Of a stretch of 64,000 nt of DNA, positions 1 to 11,725 are shown piece after piece. Numbering within the stretch: position 1 is the stretch's first letter; every line of letters starts with the position of its first letter. A program made the position numbers and the translations under genes. The stretch covers positions 558,001 to 622,000 of the forward strand of contig CP075495.1 of NCBI GenBank assembly GCA_021613535.1. The letters run 5' to 3'. This DNA comes from Adineta vaga. Its lineage: Eukaryota > Rotifera. The notes under the pieces were generated by a model. That model worked only from the letters and a program-made list of their open reading frames with translations, did no database searches and was not told the DNA's origin.

Positions 1-2
1 CT

Positions 3-2433
3 ATTTATTCAACTAAAGATATTGGTCAACCATATTATTTAGCTGCAATTGATTTTAATAATGATAATTATATCGATATTGCTGCGACAATTTTGAGTTC
101 GAGTGAAGTTGCTATTTATTTCAATGATGGTCAGGGTAATTTTGAACTTGCAAGATTATATTCAACGAAATACGGTTCAAATCTCTATGCTCTGGCGATC
201 GCTGATCTTGATCATGATAATCAATTAGAAATTATTGCGACTTATTGGGGTACGGGTTATGTTGGAATATTAACTCAATATAATGCTGCAAAATTTACTA
301 ATCAATCAACATATTCAACAGGATCTGCTCCACGTCCATATTCATTAGCGATAGGTGATTTTAATCTTGATAATCAAACAGATGTTGTTATTGCTAAGTC
401 TGCAACTGATAATTTAAGTATTCGTTTTGGTTCAAATAATGATACATTTACAAATGAAATAATCTATGAAATAGGAAGTGATTCTTATCCACAATATGTG
501 ATTACAAATGATGTTAATAAAGATAATTATTTAGATCTTATTGTTGTTAATTCAAAAAGTAATACAATGAGTTTAATGTATGGATATGGAAATGGTTCAT
601 TTGCCAATCAACTAATTTATTCAACTGGAGATAATTCACATCCTTATTCAATTGTTATGAATGATGTAAATAATGATCAAAGAAATGATTTAATTATTGC
701 TAATGAAGGAAAAGATAATATTGGAATATTTCTTGGATTTGACTATACAACTTTTATGAATGTAAATACTTATTTGATTGAAAATCATACAACACCATAT
801 AGTGTTGTTGTTAATAATTTTAATAATGATAATGAACTTGATATTGCTGTTGTTTTTTATGATAGTTCGAATTTAGCGATTCTTCTTGGACAAGGTAATG
901 GAAGTTTTATTATTTCAATGTCCTATTCTATAGGAGATGATTTATTTATATCCATTTATGTTGGTTGCAAATGATTTAAACAACGATAAACAATTAGATC
1001 TTATTGTTGTTATCTATGGTCTAAGTAGTGTTGGCATTTTTCTTGGATTTGGCAATGGAACGTTTGCTCCTATAATAACATCTTCAACTGGAAAATATTC
1101 CGGTCCTAAATATGCTGCTATTGATGATGTTAACAGTGATAATGTATCAGATATTATCTCAGCAAATTATGGTGCTAATACAATAAGTATTCTGATCGGA
1201 TTAGGTAATGGAAGTTTTATTCTGATGGATACATATTCAACTGGAGATTTTTCTGGCATACAAGCAGTTGCTATCAATGATTTAAATAATGATGGGCATG
1301 CTGATATCGCCGTGATTAATTATCTTATTAGTAATATGATCATTTTTCTTGGTTATGGAAATGGAAGTTTTACAAAACAAGTGACCTATAATATTTGTTA
1401 TCAATGTTGGCCAATATGGATAACAATAAATGATTTTAATAAAGATAATAATCTTGATATTGCTGTAACCACATATAATAATGAATACATAGGTATTTTT
1501 CTTAGTTATGGCAATAGTAGTTTTGCTAACGCTGTTTATTATTCAACTGGTGATGGTTCGGGTCCAACATGTCATAGCGTTGGTGATTTTAATAATGATA
1601 ATATCTTAGATATTGCTGTCGCAAATACTGGCATTGATAATATAGTTATTTTATTTGGATTTGGCGATGGAACATTTCTATTAGGACGGGCTTATTCAAC
1701 TGGAAAAGGATCAATTCCACAAGCAGTTAGTCTTGGTGATTTTAATCATGACAAACAATTAGATATTGTTGTTGTTAATTCACAATCAAATGATATTCAA
1801 ATCTTTCTTGCTAATGGTCGTGAACCTTTTGCAGGCATAAAGAAATTCGATACTGGTGATGGATCAAAACCTCATTCAATTGCTGTGAATGACTTGAATC
1901 ATGATGAATGGATGGATATTGTTGTAATTAATTATGGAACTGATAATATTGGTATTTTACTTGGATCTGGTAATGGAAATTTTCATAACATGACAACATA
2001 TTCAACAGGAACCAATTCTGGATCATATTCTATTGCTATAGCTGGTTTTAATAAAGATAATCAATCTGATATTGTTGTTACAAATTCAGAAAGTAATACA
2101 ATTAGTATTTTTCTTGGTTTTGGAAATGGAACATTTGTTCTCACATCAATTTATTCAACTGGAGATCGTTCAAATCCATATACAATTGTTATCAATGATA
2201 TGGATAATGATCAACAATTTGATCTTATTATTACAAATGCTGGCACAAGTGATATTTTAATTCTATATGGATATGGAAATGGAACATTTGAAAATGAAAT
2301 ATCATATCCATTAGGATATCAATATCTTCCTTATTCAATTGTTGTTAATGATTTAAATAAAGATGGATGGATGGATATGATTGTTGTATGTTATCAAACA
2401 AATCATTTAGAAACATTAGTTAAAATGTGTTAA
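3..2433 (+). CDS. FG-GAP/VCBS repeat protein, 5' partial, one frameshift
   Basis: Open from the window edge. Frame 3 runs from base 3 to 974 and frame 1 from 937 to the stop at 2433. Both encode one tandem unit of about 57 residues with the core YSTG..S.PY.I...D.N.D..LDI, then a strand ending IFLGFGNGTF. The D.N.D loops are the calcium-binding-like loops of FG-GAP/VCBS beta-propeller blades. The frame changes near 939-951, inside a linker, and fits one extra base; no GT-AG intron can explain it. No membrane segment is visible in the C-terminal part, so the protein is probably secreted or extracellular; the N-terminus lies outside the window. Such proteins are abundant in bdelloids; the ligand is unknown. 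The frameshift may be a real lesion or an assembly error, so the locus could be a young pseudogene. Confidence 0.8.
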
Positions 2434-4185
2434 TCGTATTTTCAGAATAAATACTTTTTCAAAATTTTATCGCTAAAAAAAGGATAAAAGTTTGAGCGAA
2501 TTTCATCGAATTGATCTAAAAAAAGTTCATTTAAATAAGAATTGCCGTCATTATGTCCTATAGATTTTGAAAAGACGTTCTTCGCAGAGATCTTTCATCG
2601 AAGGTTATCCAAAAAGCGACAAAGGAAATTTGAGTACATATGAACACTGAGAAAAAAAATCAGAGATTCTTTGACCTGTCGCCATATAGAATTGATGATA
2701 AAGGAGCGAAGAATTTGCGAATAGTCAATCATTTTTAGAATCTGATTATCTCGACCGAAAAATATCTGGTCAGGCTAAAAATTAGGTTTTGTACTTAAAA
2801 TAGTATGTTCTAAAAGCTTAGATATGTCCCATACGAAACTGAAAACTTTATTGAGCAGCTCTCTATAGCGCTCGGTTGTATCTCTAGTGCAGTGGATCCT
2901 AATCGAGGACGTAAATATTTTGAGTGTGAGAATGAAATATCATTATCATTCTCACCGCACTCTCAATATATTTGACTAACGTCTTCGTAATACTATGAAA
3001 CAATATTTTCAATATATACATTTACAGTACCTCTTATTTATAAAGAATATAAATGTGGATTTATCATCGAAATGTGTACAATTATCAACAGGTATGTTAG
3101 CTTCCGATGTCAACGGAGATAAATAACGCATTCTTTTATAAAGATAATACACCATAGAACAAACCCAGAATATAACATACGAGAAGTATTTGAAATCTGG
3201 AATAGAGAAAGGAAAATCTTTAACTTAGACACGTTACGACTAGTGAAGGATTATGAATCGGAAAGGAACTCTGAAAAATCTCTGACTTTAAAAACAAAAC
3301 GTACTGGTAGGATTTGGAATCCGAACAGGAAATGCTAAAAAATTGAAAGATGTTGTGCTGACGTATATGAAATTCGGTTTGATTTAATAAAAATATAAAA
3401 GTGATGACGATGGTGCCTAGGAAAAAAAATTCCTATGTTATGTTTTGCAGTGGAAAAACAATAAAAATCTGAGTAGTAATATGATGTCCATTTTGTAAGT
3501 GACACATTTATGTAATTCTATTTAATGCGTTATATATTGAGAGAGATAACATCTTGAAATTTGAGTTAATGTGAATTATAGTATGGTGAATATGTGTATT
3601 CACATAACATGCTTTATTTTGTTTTTAAATACCAAGCATTTCTATGCATGATCCTGAAATCTGGATTTGCGTTAATATATGTTAATATATTGATAAATAT
3701 AATATAGATATATGATGAAGGTCGATTATGAAAACTGTTCGAGGTATGTTATTACTTTCTTATTGTTGCGACTAGAAATTGAACTTTCAAATGTTATAAC
3801 AAAGCATGATATAATTATGATCAATGAATTTATCAACTATTTTCTAGCTGTTTTTGTAGGTAGGTATGAACAAACTTTGAACGAAATGGTCTAACGCCAT
3901 AAACAACATATTATTGACAGTTTAAAAAAACTACAATTTATTAGAAAAATCTTATCGAAGTTCGACAGTATTTCTTTTCTTATATAAATATTTGAAAGTC
4001 TCCTATGTGCTTATGTTATATAGTTATGAAAATAAAATAGAAGAATCCTTCGTTAAAAGAAGCAAACGTATTTGATGTATTAGAAGTCACTTTGACATTT
4101 CAGATTCTTTTCAAAATTTTCAATTTAATTAAAGATAATATTAAATATAAATTTATTTTGTATAAAATCGATTGATTTCATATAG
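2434..4185. other. Intergenic, no gene seen
   Basis: AT-rich sequence with stops in all frames. A 60-codon stretch at 3712-3894 has no recognisable protein character. Nothing else supported. Confidence 0.6.
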
Positions 4186-5797
4186 TTACAAATGTGTATT
4201 ACGTATGAATATTAAATTTCTTAATTTTATTCTAATAAAACGAAATTGATGTCGAATAAGTCGATATAACATTTCAGCAACTTCCATTAATGAAAGAAAA
4301 CTAATTCCAATCCAAAGACCTGTTTGACCACCAATATTTGATAAAACATCAACAGGACTTAATGATGCTTGTTGTGTATAACTCGTAACTTTAGTTGTTT
4401 CACAAACAATATCTAAACCAACATAATTTGTTTGAATATCACTTCTCCATGTTATTGACCAATTTAAAGGTAATGGAATTGATGATGATTCAACAAATGT
4501 TTTTATATCATCGATATCCCATTCCATTGGTGCGAGACTTGATGATATTTTCAATGGAAATTCAATATTAGAACAATCTAAACCACAATTTGAACCATAT
4601 TTCCCTGAAATATCTGATGAACTTTGAAATCGATTTGTTGCATTTACATAACAAGAATCCGATAAATTACAAAGTTGTGTATGAATAACAGTTGTACTTC
4701 CCAGAGGAAGAACATAACGAGCTGACCATTGAGATGGATCAACACAACCACATTGTCCATAAACGTAAGTTTGAACAGCTGCTGTAAAACATACGTCAAT
4801 TGTATAATCATATTTTGCACCAGAAAATTGATCATATAAAGCTTTCATTTCTGGAGTCACTGTATTGCTACATTTTGTATAAGGTGATGGTAAATATGTT
4901 GTTGTTGTTTTACTATAACCTAATTTATGTCGTCGTCCTGGTATTAATTGAATACCTTCATCCTCAATACTTGGTAATTTTCGATTATCATGAACCATTG
5001 ATACTATACTTACAGCTATTTATAGAAAAAAAAACTAAGATAAATAGAATAAATTAAAGAATATTCTTACCATTTGATAAATATGGAACATATTGATGAC
5101 TATGTATATAAAGATCTAATTGTAATAAACCACTCATACCATTATCATTATTATAATGTAATTGACCATTATTTATATTTGATGCATCAGCATTAAATGT
5201 ATAACATAAACCATAAATTTGAGATATAAATGATACAAAATCATTAGCTGAACAATTGATTCCATTATAAGTACATTTAATAAGCATTTCTTTCAATGGA
5301 TAATAATATTCAATTAAAGATTCATTATGATTTATAATATATCGAGCAAAATCAGAAATATATAATGATTGTTGTTTCGTAAATATATTTGTATTATTTG
5401 TATTTGTTAAATTAAGTGAATTTGTATAATTTAGAAATGGTTCAATTAATGTATCATAACGATATGGTGAATAATTACAAATAGTTACACCTGGAAATGT
5501 TTGTGGCCATTCATAAATAGAATCAATTGTTGTTTGAGTTGGATAACTATAATAAGCAAGTACTGCTGTTATTATAAAATATAACATTATGCCAGTAAAA
5601 GCAACAAATGAAATAAGCCAAAAAATACGATTAGGAATACTTTGACTTCGTGCAATACCAGGAATACCATGTGCTGATGTATTTAAACTAAATTCTTTAA
5701 TTATATCACGACGTTGACCTAATTTTGATCGAGATTCTAATGCATCAGCATTGATTGGAAATACTGTAGTAATATGTTGAATTGAATAATTTGTCAT
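4186..5797 (-). CDS. DEG/ENaC/ASIC-family sodium channel subunit
   Basis: Two exons, complement(4186..5015, 5071..5797), with a 55-nt GT-AG intron at 5016-5070; the join gives 518 residues, normal for the family. DEG/ENaC proteins are trimeric amiloride-type cation channels with two membrane helices and a large Cys-rich ectodomain. Visible in order: a short cytosolic N-terminus, a first helix around residues 50-75 (FWLISFVAFTGIMLYFI), the post-helix motif FPGVTICNYSPYR, a Cys-rich ectodomain, the conserved MVHDNRKLPSIEDEG segment that the splice restores, and a C-terminal helix GGQTGLWIGISFLSLMEVAE carrying the G-x-S selectivity-filter signature. Splice phase and restored motif make the model firm. 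Gating ligand (peptide, proton or mechanical) cannot be told; a FaNaC-like role is possible. Confidence 0.93.
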
Positions 5798-7289
5798 TAT
5801 AATTTGAAAATTGAATCAATAGTTTAACTTAGATGGGTTATTTAATATAAGAAAAAAAAACACTTATGATGAATAATATTGTTTTTTAAACGAAATAATA
5901 CAATAAATATATGTGCAGGTTTCTGTATAAATATATATGCATTGGTACTTACAATTTATTTTTGTAGGAAATCAATTAGATTAAAAAGAAGTTTTGATTC
6001 GATTAAGCAATGGATGAAATGATTCGATGCTTAGAAAAGAAGGGTATGGGTGCGGCTGTAGAGGTACAGAGTTGGGTGGAGGTGAGAAAGAAGTGTGAAT
6101 CGTTTCCTCGTGTATAAATTTGCTAGTTGAATTCGTGTCACTATTGGCATACGCAGAAAATACCTGCCTTTTGACAGTCGAGGGCATAGTGAGTCGGCAC
6201 GACGAGTGTTACTTGTTCAATATCGTTTGATTAATGTGTATCAAATTATCCCTACCAATTTACTTCAATTTGATAAAATATGAGAAATTATTATATATTT
6301 ATCTTTTTCTTTTCTTGAATAATTCGTATCCTAAAATATATATCAATATTTTTGTCATTTTTTGTTACATACAATCTCTTAATATCCGTTCTTGTTGAAA
6401 AACCAGAAAATGATGTCAAATATCGACCAGAATATCTTCAAATTGAATACTGATGGAACTTAAATAAATCTCAATAAGGAAAAGTCATTCATTTTCATAG
6501 AAAATACAATTATCTGTTTACAAATAGTTAGTAATACTAAAATCATTTTTTTATCAAATGAATTATAATTTATTTAGTGATGAATTCAATATTTATATGG
6601 GAGTATAGCTATTGCTTTATCTTCTTACAATGTCTTTATTATATAAAAATTCAACTATATTCAATCATTTGAAAACGATTTAATTAAGAAAATTTTGAAA
6701 TTACATCTCTGATAATTCTTGAAAAAGAACTATGTCATTAAAAAATACACTGATTTGTGTAAGAATTCTTATTCATGGAAGATTTATCTATATTAGTACA
6801 TATCATATGCCTTGTCTTTTTAAAATACCAAATAGATGGTGGAATGCCGTAAAAATCATCCACACCCGCTCACATTCACTCACCCTTCGCCCATGCCCAC
6901 AGCGCTCAACTACACTCACCGTCAAAGGGGAAAAAGCACGATTTAAATCACTTTTGAGTCAAATAAATCAGCTAAACTCATTTTAAATCAATAAATCATA
7001 AATCGCTTTTCCCCTTTGTCGTGGTCCTTATCAGGAACACCAGAAAAACTGAGTTTTGAAATTTCACTAGAAATGTTGCATAGAAATAGGCTTCTATGGG
7101 AGTAGTTTATTATGAAAGCTTCAGGTTCTAATGTTCTTATTTCAAAACAGCAACAACTAAAAGATCTGAAACATTCACAATAAAGTACTCTGACTGATGC
7201 CTATGCTTCTATGTCAAGTTTCAAATCAAATGTCATTCGATTTGGATAATATTGAAAATTACGAGAAACGAATTCAGATGAACTAATTT
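5798..7289. other. Intergenic, mostly featureless
   Basis: Open stretches at 5981-6187 (minus) and 6732-6986 (plus) are short and look non-coding. A C-rich tract at about 6860-6910 contains CACACCC-like words, and a small hairpin element follows at 6923-7018. Confidence 0.5.
6923..7018. mobile_element. Short foldback/MITE-like hairpin element
   Basis: The left end CAAAGGGGAAAAAGCACGAT and the right end (reverse complement) CAAAGGGGAAAAGCGATTTA form terminal inverted repeats around a roughly 96-bp AT-rich body rich in AAATCA words. The arms continue to pair imperfectly inside. No coding capacity and no clear target-site duplication. Foldback MITE is the simplest reading. Confidence 0.4.
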
Positions 7290-7860
7290 TCTCGAGTTGG
7301 TTTTAAAACAAAAGAACACCAATGAGAAGGTTTGAAATCAATTTTATTGACAAATCTCATTGGTATTATTAGAATATGATACGATTGATATATGTTTATT
7401 AAAAAATCAGATAATGTCAATTGCATCAACTCAATTGAGAGAATTTTGTTAAATTTCACCTGAGTTAAATCGAATTTTAAAATTTATTTATACAAAAATA
7501 AGCAACAGACTTTAAATAAATCATCCAATGGTGATCAAAAAATCATCTTCACCATTGAAATTGGTAGATAATAACTGATAAAAGAATACTTCTACGACGA
7601 TCTGATTCATCTTAAATACGTTTTCAGAAAAAGAGAAAGATCAATTCAAAACAGAAATATAACCACAAGTTGATGCATCATTTCTTTTTGTATCGTTATC
7701 TATTATAACAAAACCATGTATCAGTTTGTTACCTTTAATCGACTGATTTAATGGTTTTTTTGTAAAGTTTTGTTCGGTTGTTGATAAAAGAACAAGAAAA
7801 ATGAATCTTTTTTGGATTAAATTCAATAATAGACTTCAAATTCTCAATCGATTCTGTATA
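7290..7860 (-). pseudogene. Relic of the Tudor-domain gene located at 47.6-49.8 kb
   Basis: Read on the minus strand, this block aligns by eye with plus-strand 47870-48620 over its whole length, exons and introns together. Shared words include AATCAGTCGATTAAAG, TAGATAACGATA and TTAAGATGAATCAGATC. Relative to the 48-kb gene it lacks a stretch corresponding to about 47940-48100 and most of the exon around 48260-48330, and the acceptor equivalent to 48230-48231 is destroyed. Short exons remain readable (for example VIIDNDTKRNDAST). No Tudor domain is present here. It is a partial, decayed duplicate in the opposite orientation. Confidence 0.7.
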
Positions 7861-8508
7861 TGTTTTCATCATCTTTAGTTTAAAATAATCATTAATGTAT
7901 TACTTAGAACATTTATTATGGTTTACAGTATATCTTTGGAGACCCATCGATCAGAAGTCATGAATATATATTAGTGCAATATTATTCTCAATCCTATGTA
8001 AGGATGAGTTGAAAACATGGAAATTCGTCTCTTTGAAAGTGTGTGTGTATCTGAAGTGTTTATGTCATTTATTGCTAATGTTAGACTTTTGCGATTATGT
8101 CATCCATGAACTTCACTTTAGTATAAAGTATCATTATCCATTTCATGAATGAGTCCAATGAGGTCCAAGAGACTGACGCGTTACTTGTTTTAATAAAACT
8201 CCTTTTATAAAGAAATACTGTTTTCAACAATAACTTTACAAATTTCGTCCGAAAGATTAGAATTTGTTACGAGTGTATACATCTACGCTTTCTCTATCAA
8301 ATAATCTCTAACAAAACTGTCATAAAACAAATATTTACATACTCTTCTGGCAAGAAAAAAAAGCTTCTGCGATCGATAACATTTTTTTTTATTTTTTATA
8401 ATACGAGTAAAGCACGTAAAAAGGTATTTCTTTTTTTTCTGTCTCAATTCTCTATTTCAATAGGAATAAAGCACGGTAGATTTTCATGGTATACACCAAC
8501 ATACAAAA
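7861..8508. other. Intergenic / 5' region of the ART-like gene
   Basis: No coding signal. An acceptor-like TTTCAATAG ending at 8463 lies about 45 nt before the ATG at 8509, so the next gene may have a 5'UTR intron or a trans-splice site. Confidence 0.4.
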
Positions 8509-10818
8509 ATGGCACATTACGTAAAACAAGCTCAATCGAGCTCAGTTTCTTCACCAGAGAAAAACATTCATCCATTCAAAACTTTTCAATTAGTATGGCT
8601 CGATTCTAATTTTAAATCATATGATGAAAATCAATCAACTTATGATGCATTACAAACAATTTTTACGCATAGCTTGACATTCAATGATTGCAATCAATGT
8701 GAACATTGGCTTAAAAGTTATAAAGGCAATGAAATGATTATCCTAATCATATCTGGTAAATTGTCAAGAGTAATTGTACCACGTATTCATCATTTGGACG
8801 CTATCATTGGTATTTGTATCAATTGTTTGAATCGTACTCGTTATGAAGTATGGGCGAAAAACTATGGTAAAATACTTGGTATTGCTACTGATTCAAATGA
8901 TCTTATAAAAACAATTTCTAATTATCAGACAATTTTTCAAAGTATTGAAGATTCCAAATCAATTCAAATTATTCGGAAACATTTTCTTAATTTCACTTTC
9001 GATTCAAAGCATGCATCTTTCATCTGGTATCAACTTTTACTTGAAATTTTGGTTTCATCTTCCTATCTACCACCACAGAATACATTATCTCAATTAAGTC
9101 AAATTCTTCGTCAGCACTGTGCAAATAATCCTTCTCATCTGGCTACAATCGAAACATTTGAAGAAAAATATCACTCAGAAAAAGTCATATATTGGCTTTT
9201 ATGCGATACATTTATCGGACATTTTGTGGGAAAAGCATTGCGCGATCAGAATATTCACATACTTTTTCTTTGTCGTTTTCTTCTTCAAGATGCTTATTTA
9301 AAAATAAGTTCATATTCAGTTCGAATATTCTTTAACTGCATATCGATTACGCCGATGTTACATAAAGAAATTGATTTCTTCAAAGCAAATCAAGGTGAAT
9401 ATTTAAGTTTTAACGATTTTTTATGTGCTTCAACAACTCGACCTAATATCGAATCGTTCGAAAATAATAATTATTCATTTCAAATGATTTTATTAGAAAT
9501 TCATGCATATATTCCTCATGGTGAAAAATCATCGTTCCTATACATAGATCAAAATCTTACATCTGGTAAAAATCAAACAATTAATAACATTATATTTATG
9601 TGTGGTTCAATATTTCAAATTGATTCTCTAACTGAAACATGCAATTCTATTTGCATTTTACGATTAAAATTAGTTACTGAGAGAAATCTAGGCATATTGA
9701 CAGAAATGAAACGACAACTTCGGAAAAATTCCGATTTATGTCTCATCGGTGATTTGTTAGAAAGATGTGATCAACATGAGAATGCTATCGTTTACTTCAA
9801 ATCTCTTCTTCAAAATTTACCCGCACAACATATTCAGTTAGTGAAAATACAAGATCGATTGAATAAACTTTCAGAAATCAAATATAATGATCATGTGTTC
9901 GATCTAGAATCTGTTAGTGATGTTCAATTTATTGTTGTAGGTTTGAAACCTCATTTGAACACATTGGCTTTAGCGATGTTCGACGCACTTTATCAGTTAA
10001 TGGATGGTTCAATACAAGTTTTTGAGAATGAGAGTGATGTTGATTTACGACAATTTGATGATAAGACTGTTTTTCTCTTTACAAGTGATCAGTTCATTGC
10101 CAGGATGACGGAAGAATTCGGAGAAAATGTTCTACTCTTCATTTTGGAAAGTGATCCGACTAAGGTGGACAATCAACGACGATTTCGTACAGGTGAAGAT
10201 CTCATTTGTCAATTAGCCGATGAATTGTATCGTTGTTATAATCAGGAAACATCGAAATATATTCCAATTGGTGATATAAAAACAACTGAAAATAAGAAAA
10301 ATGTAGCAGATCGCATTCACAGTACATTACGAAAAGTCCATGAAACAATCACGAAAGAAAACAATGATAATTCATTAGAAATCTGTATAGAAACAATCAT
10401 TGTTTGGCTTAGATTATATACACAATCTAATGAAACAGCAGATCAAATACAGAGTGATCTATGTGAGATCGTTTCATCTTATTTAATTTTTAATGATCTT
10501 GACATATGTCGACAATATCTATCTGATAAAACGACGAGTGCTATATTTTTAATTATGGATGGAATATACGACGAATCGATTATAACTAATTTCAAGAGTT
10601 TGAATAATGTCAAACGTTTATATCATTATCAACCATTAACATCAGCGAGTAAACCGATTCTTACTAACTTCGACGATCTTCGCTATCAAATAGCATATGA
10701 TCTTATCGCTCATTATACAGATTTAGGTACGAAATATCGTGCAAACAATGCAACAGAACAATCGCGTAACATGTTTTCAAAAGCAAAGACTCTATGTGAT
10801 TTTATTGCTGATCTTTAA
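8509..10818 (+). CDS. Receiver-like modules + degenerate arginine-ADP-ribosyltransferase + TPR protein
   Basis: 769 residues, uninterrupted. Order: an N-terminal receiver-like module (QLVWLD..., with VIVPRIHHL) about residues 26-145; an ART-type domain about 220-380 (entry EKVIYWLLCDTFIGHFVGKALR, then LSFNDFLCAST near 298-308); a TPR-like segment IGDLLERCDQHENAIVYFKS near 413-440; then two further receiver-like modules. Clade-C arginine ARTs need an R-S-E triad. Here the strand that should read VYRGQ reads RIFFNC, the STS element reads CAST, and the E-x-E loop is replaced by INNIIFMCG near 357-366. All three catalytic elements are therefore altered and activity is unlikely. It may act as a binding or scaffold paralogue. 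Compare the intact ART at 30032-31495. Receiver-like is my description of an alternating strand/helix module, not a proven phospho-acceptor. Confidence 0.8.
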   Translation: MAHYVKQAQSSSVSSPEKNIHPFKTFQLVWLDSNFKSYDENQSTYDALQTIFTHSLTFNDCNQCEHWLKSYKGNEMIILIISGKLSRVIVPRIHHLDAIIGICINCLNRTRYEVWAKNYGKILGIATDSNDLIKTISNYQTIFQSIEDSKSIQIIRKHFLNFTFDSKHASFIWYQLLLEILVSSSYLPPQNTLSQLSQILRQHCANNPSHLATIETFEEKYHSEKVIYWLLCDTFIGHFVGKALRDQNIHILFLCRFLLQDAYLKISSYSVRIFFNCISITPMLHKEIDFFKANQGEYLSFNDFLCASTTRPNIESFENNNYSFQMILLEIHAYIPHGEKSSFLYIDQNLTSGKNQTINNIIFMCGSIFQIDSLTETCNSICILRLKLVTERNLGILTEMKRQLRKNSDLCLIGDLLERCDQHENAIVYFKSLLQNLPAQHIQLVKIQDRLNKLSEIKYNDHVFDLESVSDVQFIVVGLKPHLNTLALAMFDALYQLMDGSIQVFENESDVDLRQFDDKTVFLFTSDQFIARMTEEFGENVLLFILESDPTKVDNQRRFRTGEDLICQLADELYRCYNQETSKYIPIGDIKTTENKKNVADRIHSTLRKVHETITKENNDNSLEICIETIIVWLRLYTQSNETADQIQSDLCEIVSSYLIFNDLDICRQYLSDKTTSAIFLIMDGIYDESIITNFKSLNNVKRLYHYQPLTSASKPILTNFDDLRYQIAYDLIAHYTDLGTKYRANNATEQSRNMFSKAKTLCDFIADL

Positions 10819-10895
10819 ATACAAAAACTCTTTTCTTTCAATGTGTTTTGTGTTATAATCATAATAATTTTCTTTCTTTCTTTCGTTCTTTTCAG
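10819..10895 (+). promoter_or_regulatory. Short spacer ending in splice acceptor directly before ATG
   Basis: 77 nt separate the stop at 10818 from the next ATG. The spacer ends in a pyrimidine tract and TTCTTTTCAG that abuts ATG. Either a cis-intron acceptor for one longer gene, or a trans-splice acceptor of a two-gene operon. I found no donor before the stop that keeps frame, which slightly favours trans-splicing. Confidence 0.45.
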
Positions 10896-11408
10896 ATGCC
10901 ATCAATCAGGGATATTCAATTTGATTCATCGTATCAGGAAGCTACTTTCTGGATGTTTTTAGTTTATCAATTAGATGGAATTGGTTTAGAAGTTCCATTA
11001 CGTAATGCACAATTGATGTCCTTTGTTCAACCATTCCATAATAGACAGATTTGTCGGAATTATATGTTAGATCATAATCAAAAACTCGTAACATTATTTG
11101 CGTATAGTGAAGATATAGAAAAATGGTGGAATGATCATAGAGATGATATACCATTCAACGTTCAAGAAATTTATATCTTTTGTGATACATCGAAAGATGT
11201 GGCATGGATAAAGACTTATACAGGACGTTTTAGTTCTAAAGTAAAAGACACTTTTATTTATGATCGACTTGATGAGAAAATCTTATATTATGCAATTGGA
11301 TTTATCGGTAAATTAATAGAAGAAGCTCAAAATGATACATACGATCGATTAAAAGTTGTTCGTAAAAATTTATGCAAAGCTTTATCCAAATTATTAGATG
11401 AACAATAG
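10896..11408 (+). CDS. Single receiver-like module protein or terminal exon
   Basis: 170 residues starting MPSIRDIQFDSSYQEATFW. It matches the receiver-like modules of the upstream protein in layout: a short lead with IRDI.FDS, a strand with LEVPLRNAQ, a central VTLFAYSEDIEKWW, IYIFCDT, then a C-terminal helical pair LLYYAIGFIGKLIEEA-like. The same exon start (IRDI.YDS) occurs at 32153. It may be a separate gene co-transcribed with the ART-like gene or its last exon. No catalytic motif is visible; a role in protein interaction is the only guess the context supports. Confidence 0.65.
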   Translation: MPSIRDIQFDSSYQEATFWMFLVYQLDGIGLEVPLRNAQLMSFVQPFHNRQICRNYMLDHNQKLVTLFAYSEDIEKWWNDHRDDIPFNVQEIYIFCDTSKDVAWIKTYTGRFSSKVKDTFIYDRLDEKILYYAIGFIGKLIEEAQNDTYDRLKVVRKNLCKALSKLLDEQ

Positions 11409-11725
11409 AATCTAAGTGATTTTACATTTATACCAATAAAGTTCTTTCGAAGAATAAATTTTTTATTCTTTAAACATCAATTTGAAAATTTCGATTCAAT
11501 CAAAACGAACTTATGCGAAAGGGTTTTTTTCCATATTATTCATCATAGATAAATATGTTCTTTTTTGGTTCATAAAATGAACCGCGTGATACTAAACTCA
11601 ATTCAAAGAACAAAAATGACAGAAGAGAATTATTTCCTGTGTTGTCATTTTTTTATTTCCTTTGAAGAAAGTTTGTTTGAAAACGTTTTTCTTCAACGTT
11701 ATTATTCATAAATTATTGAAAGAAT
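11409..11725. other. Intergenic
   Basis: AT-rich spacer of about 315 nt between the module protein and the receptor; no element recognised. Confidence 0.5.

Noticed and set aside
5981-6187. 68-codon minus-strand frame
   Set aside because: No conserved features; low likelihood of coding.
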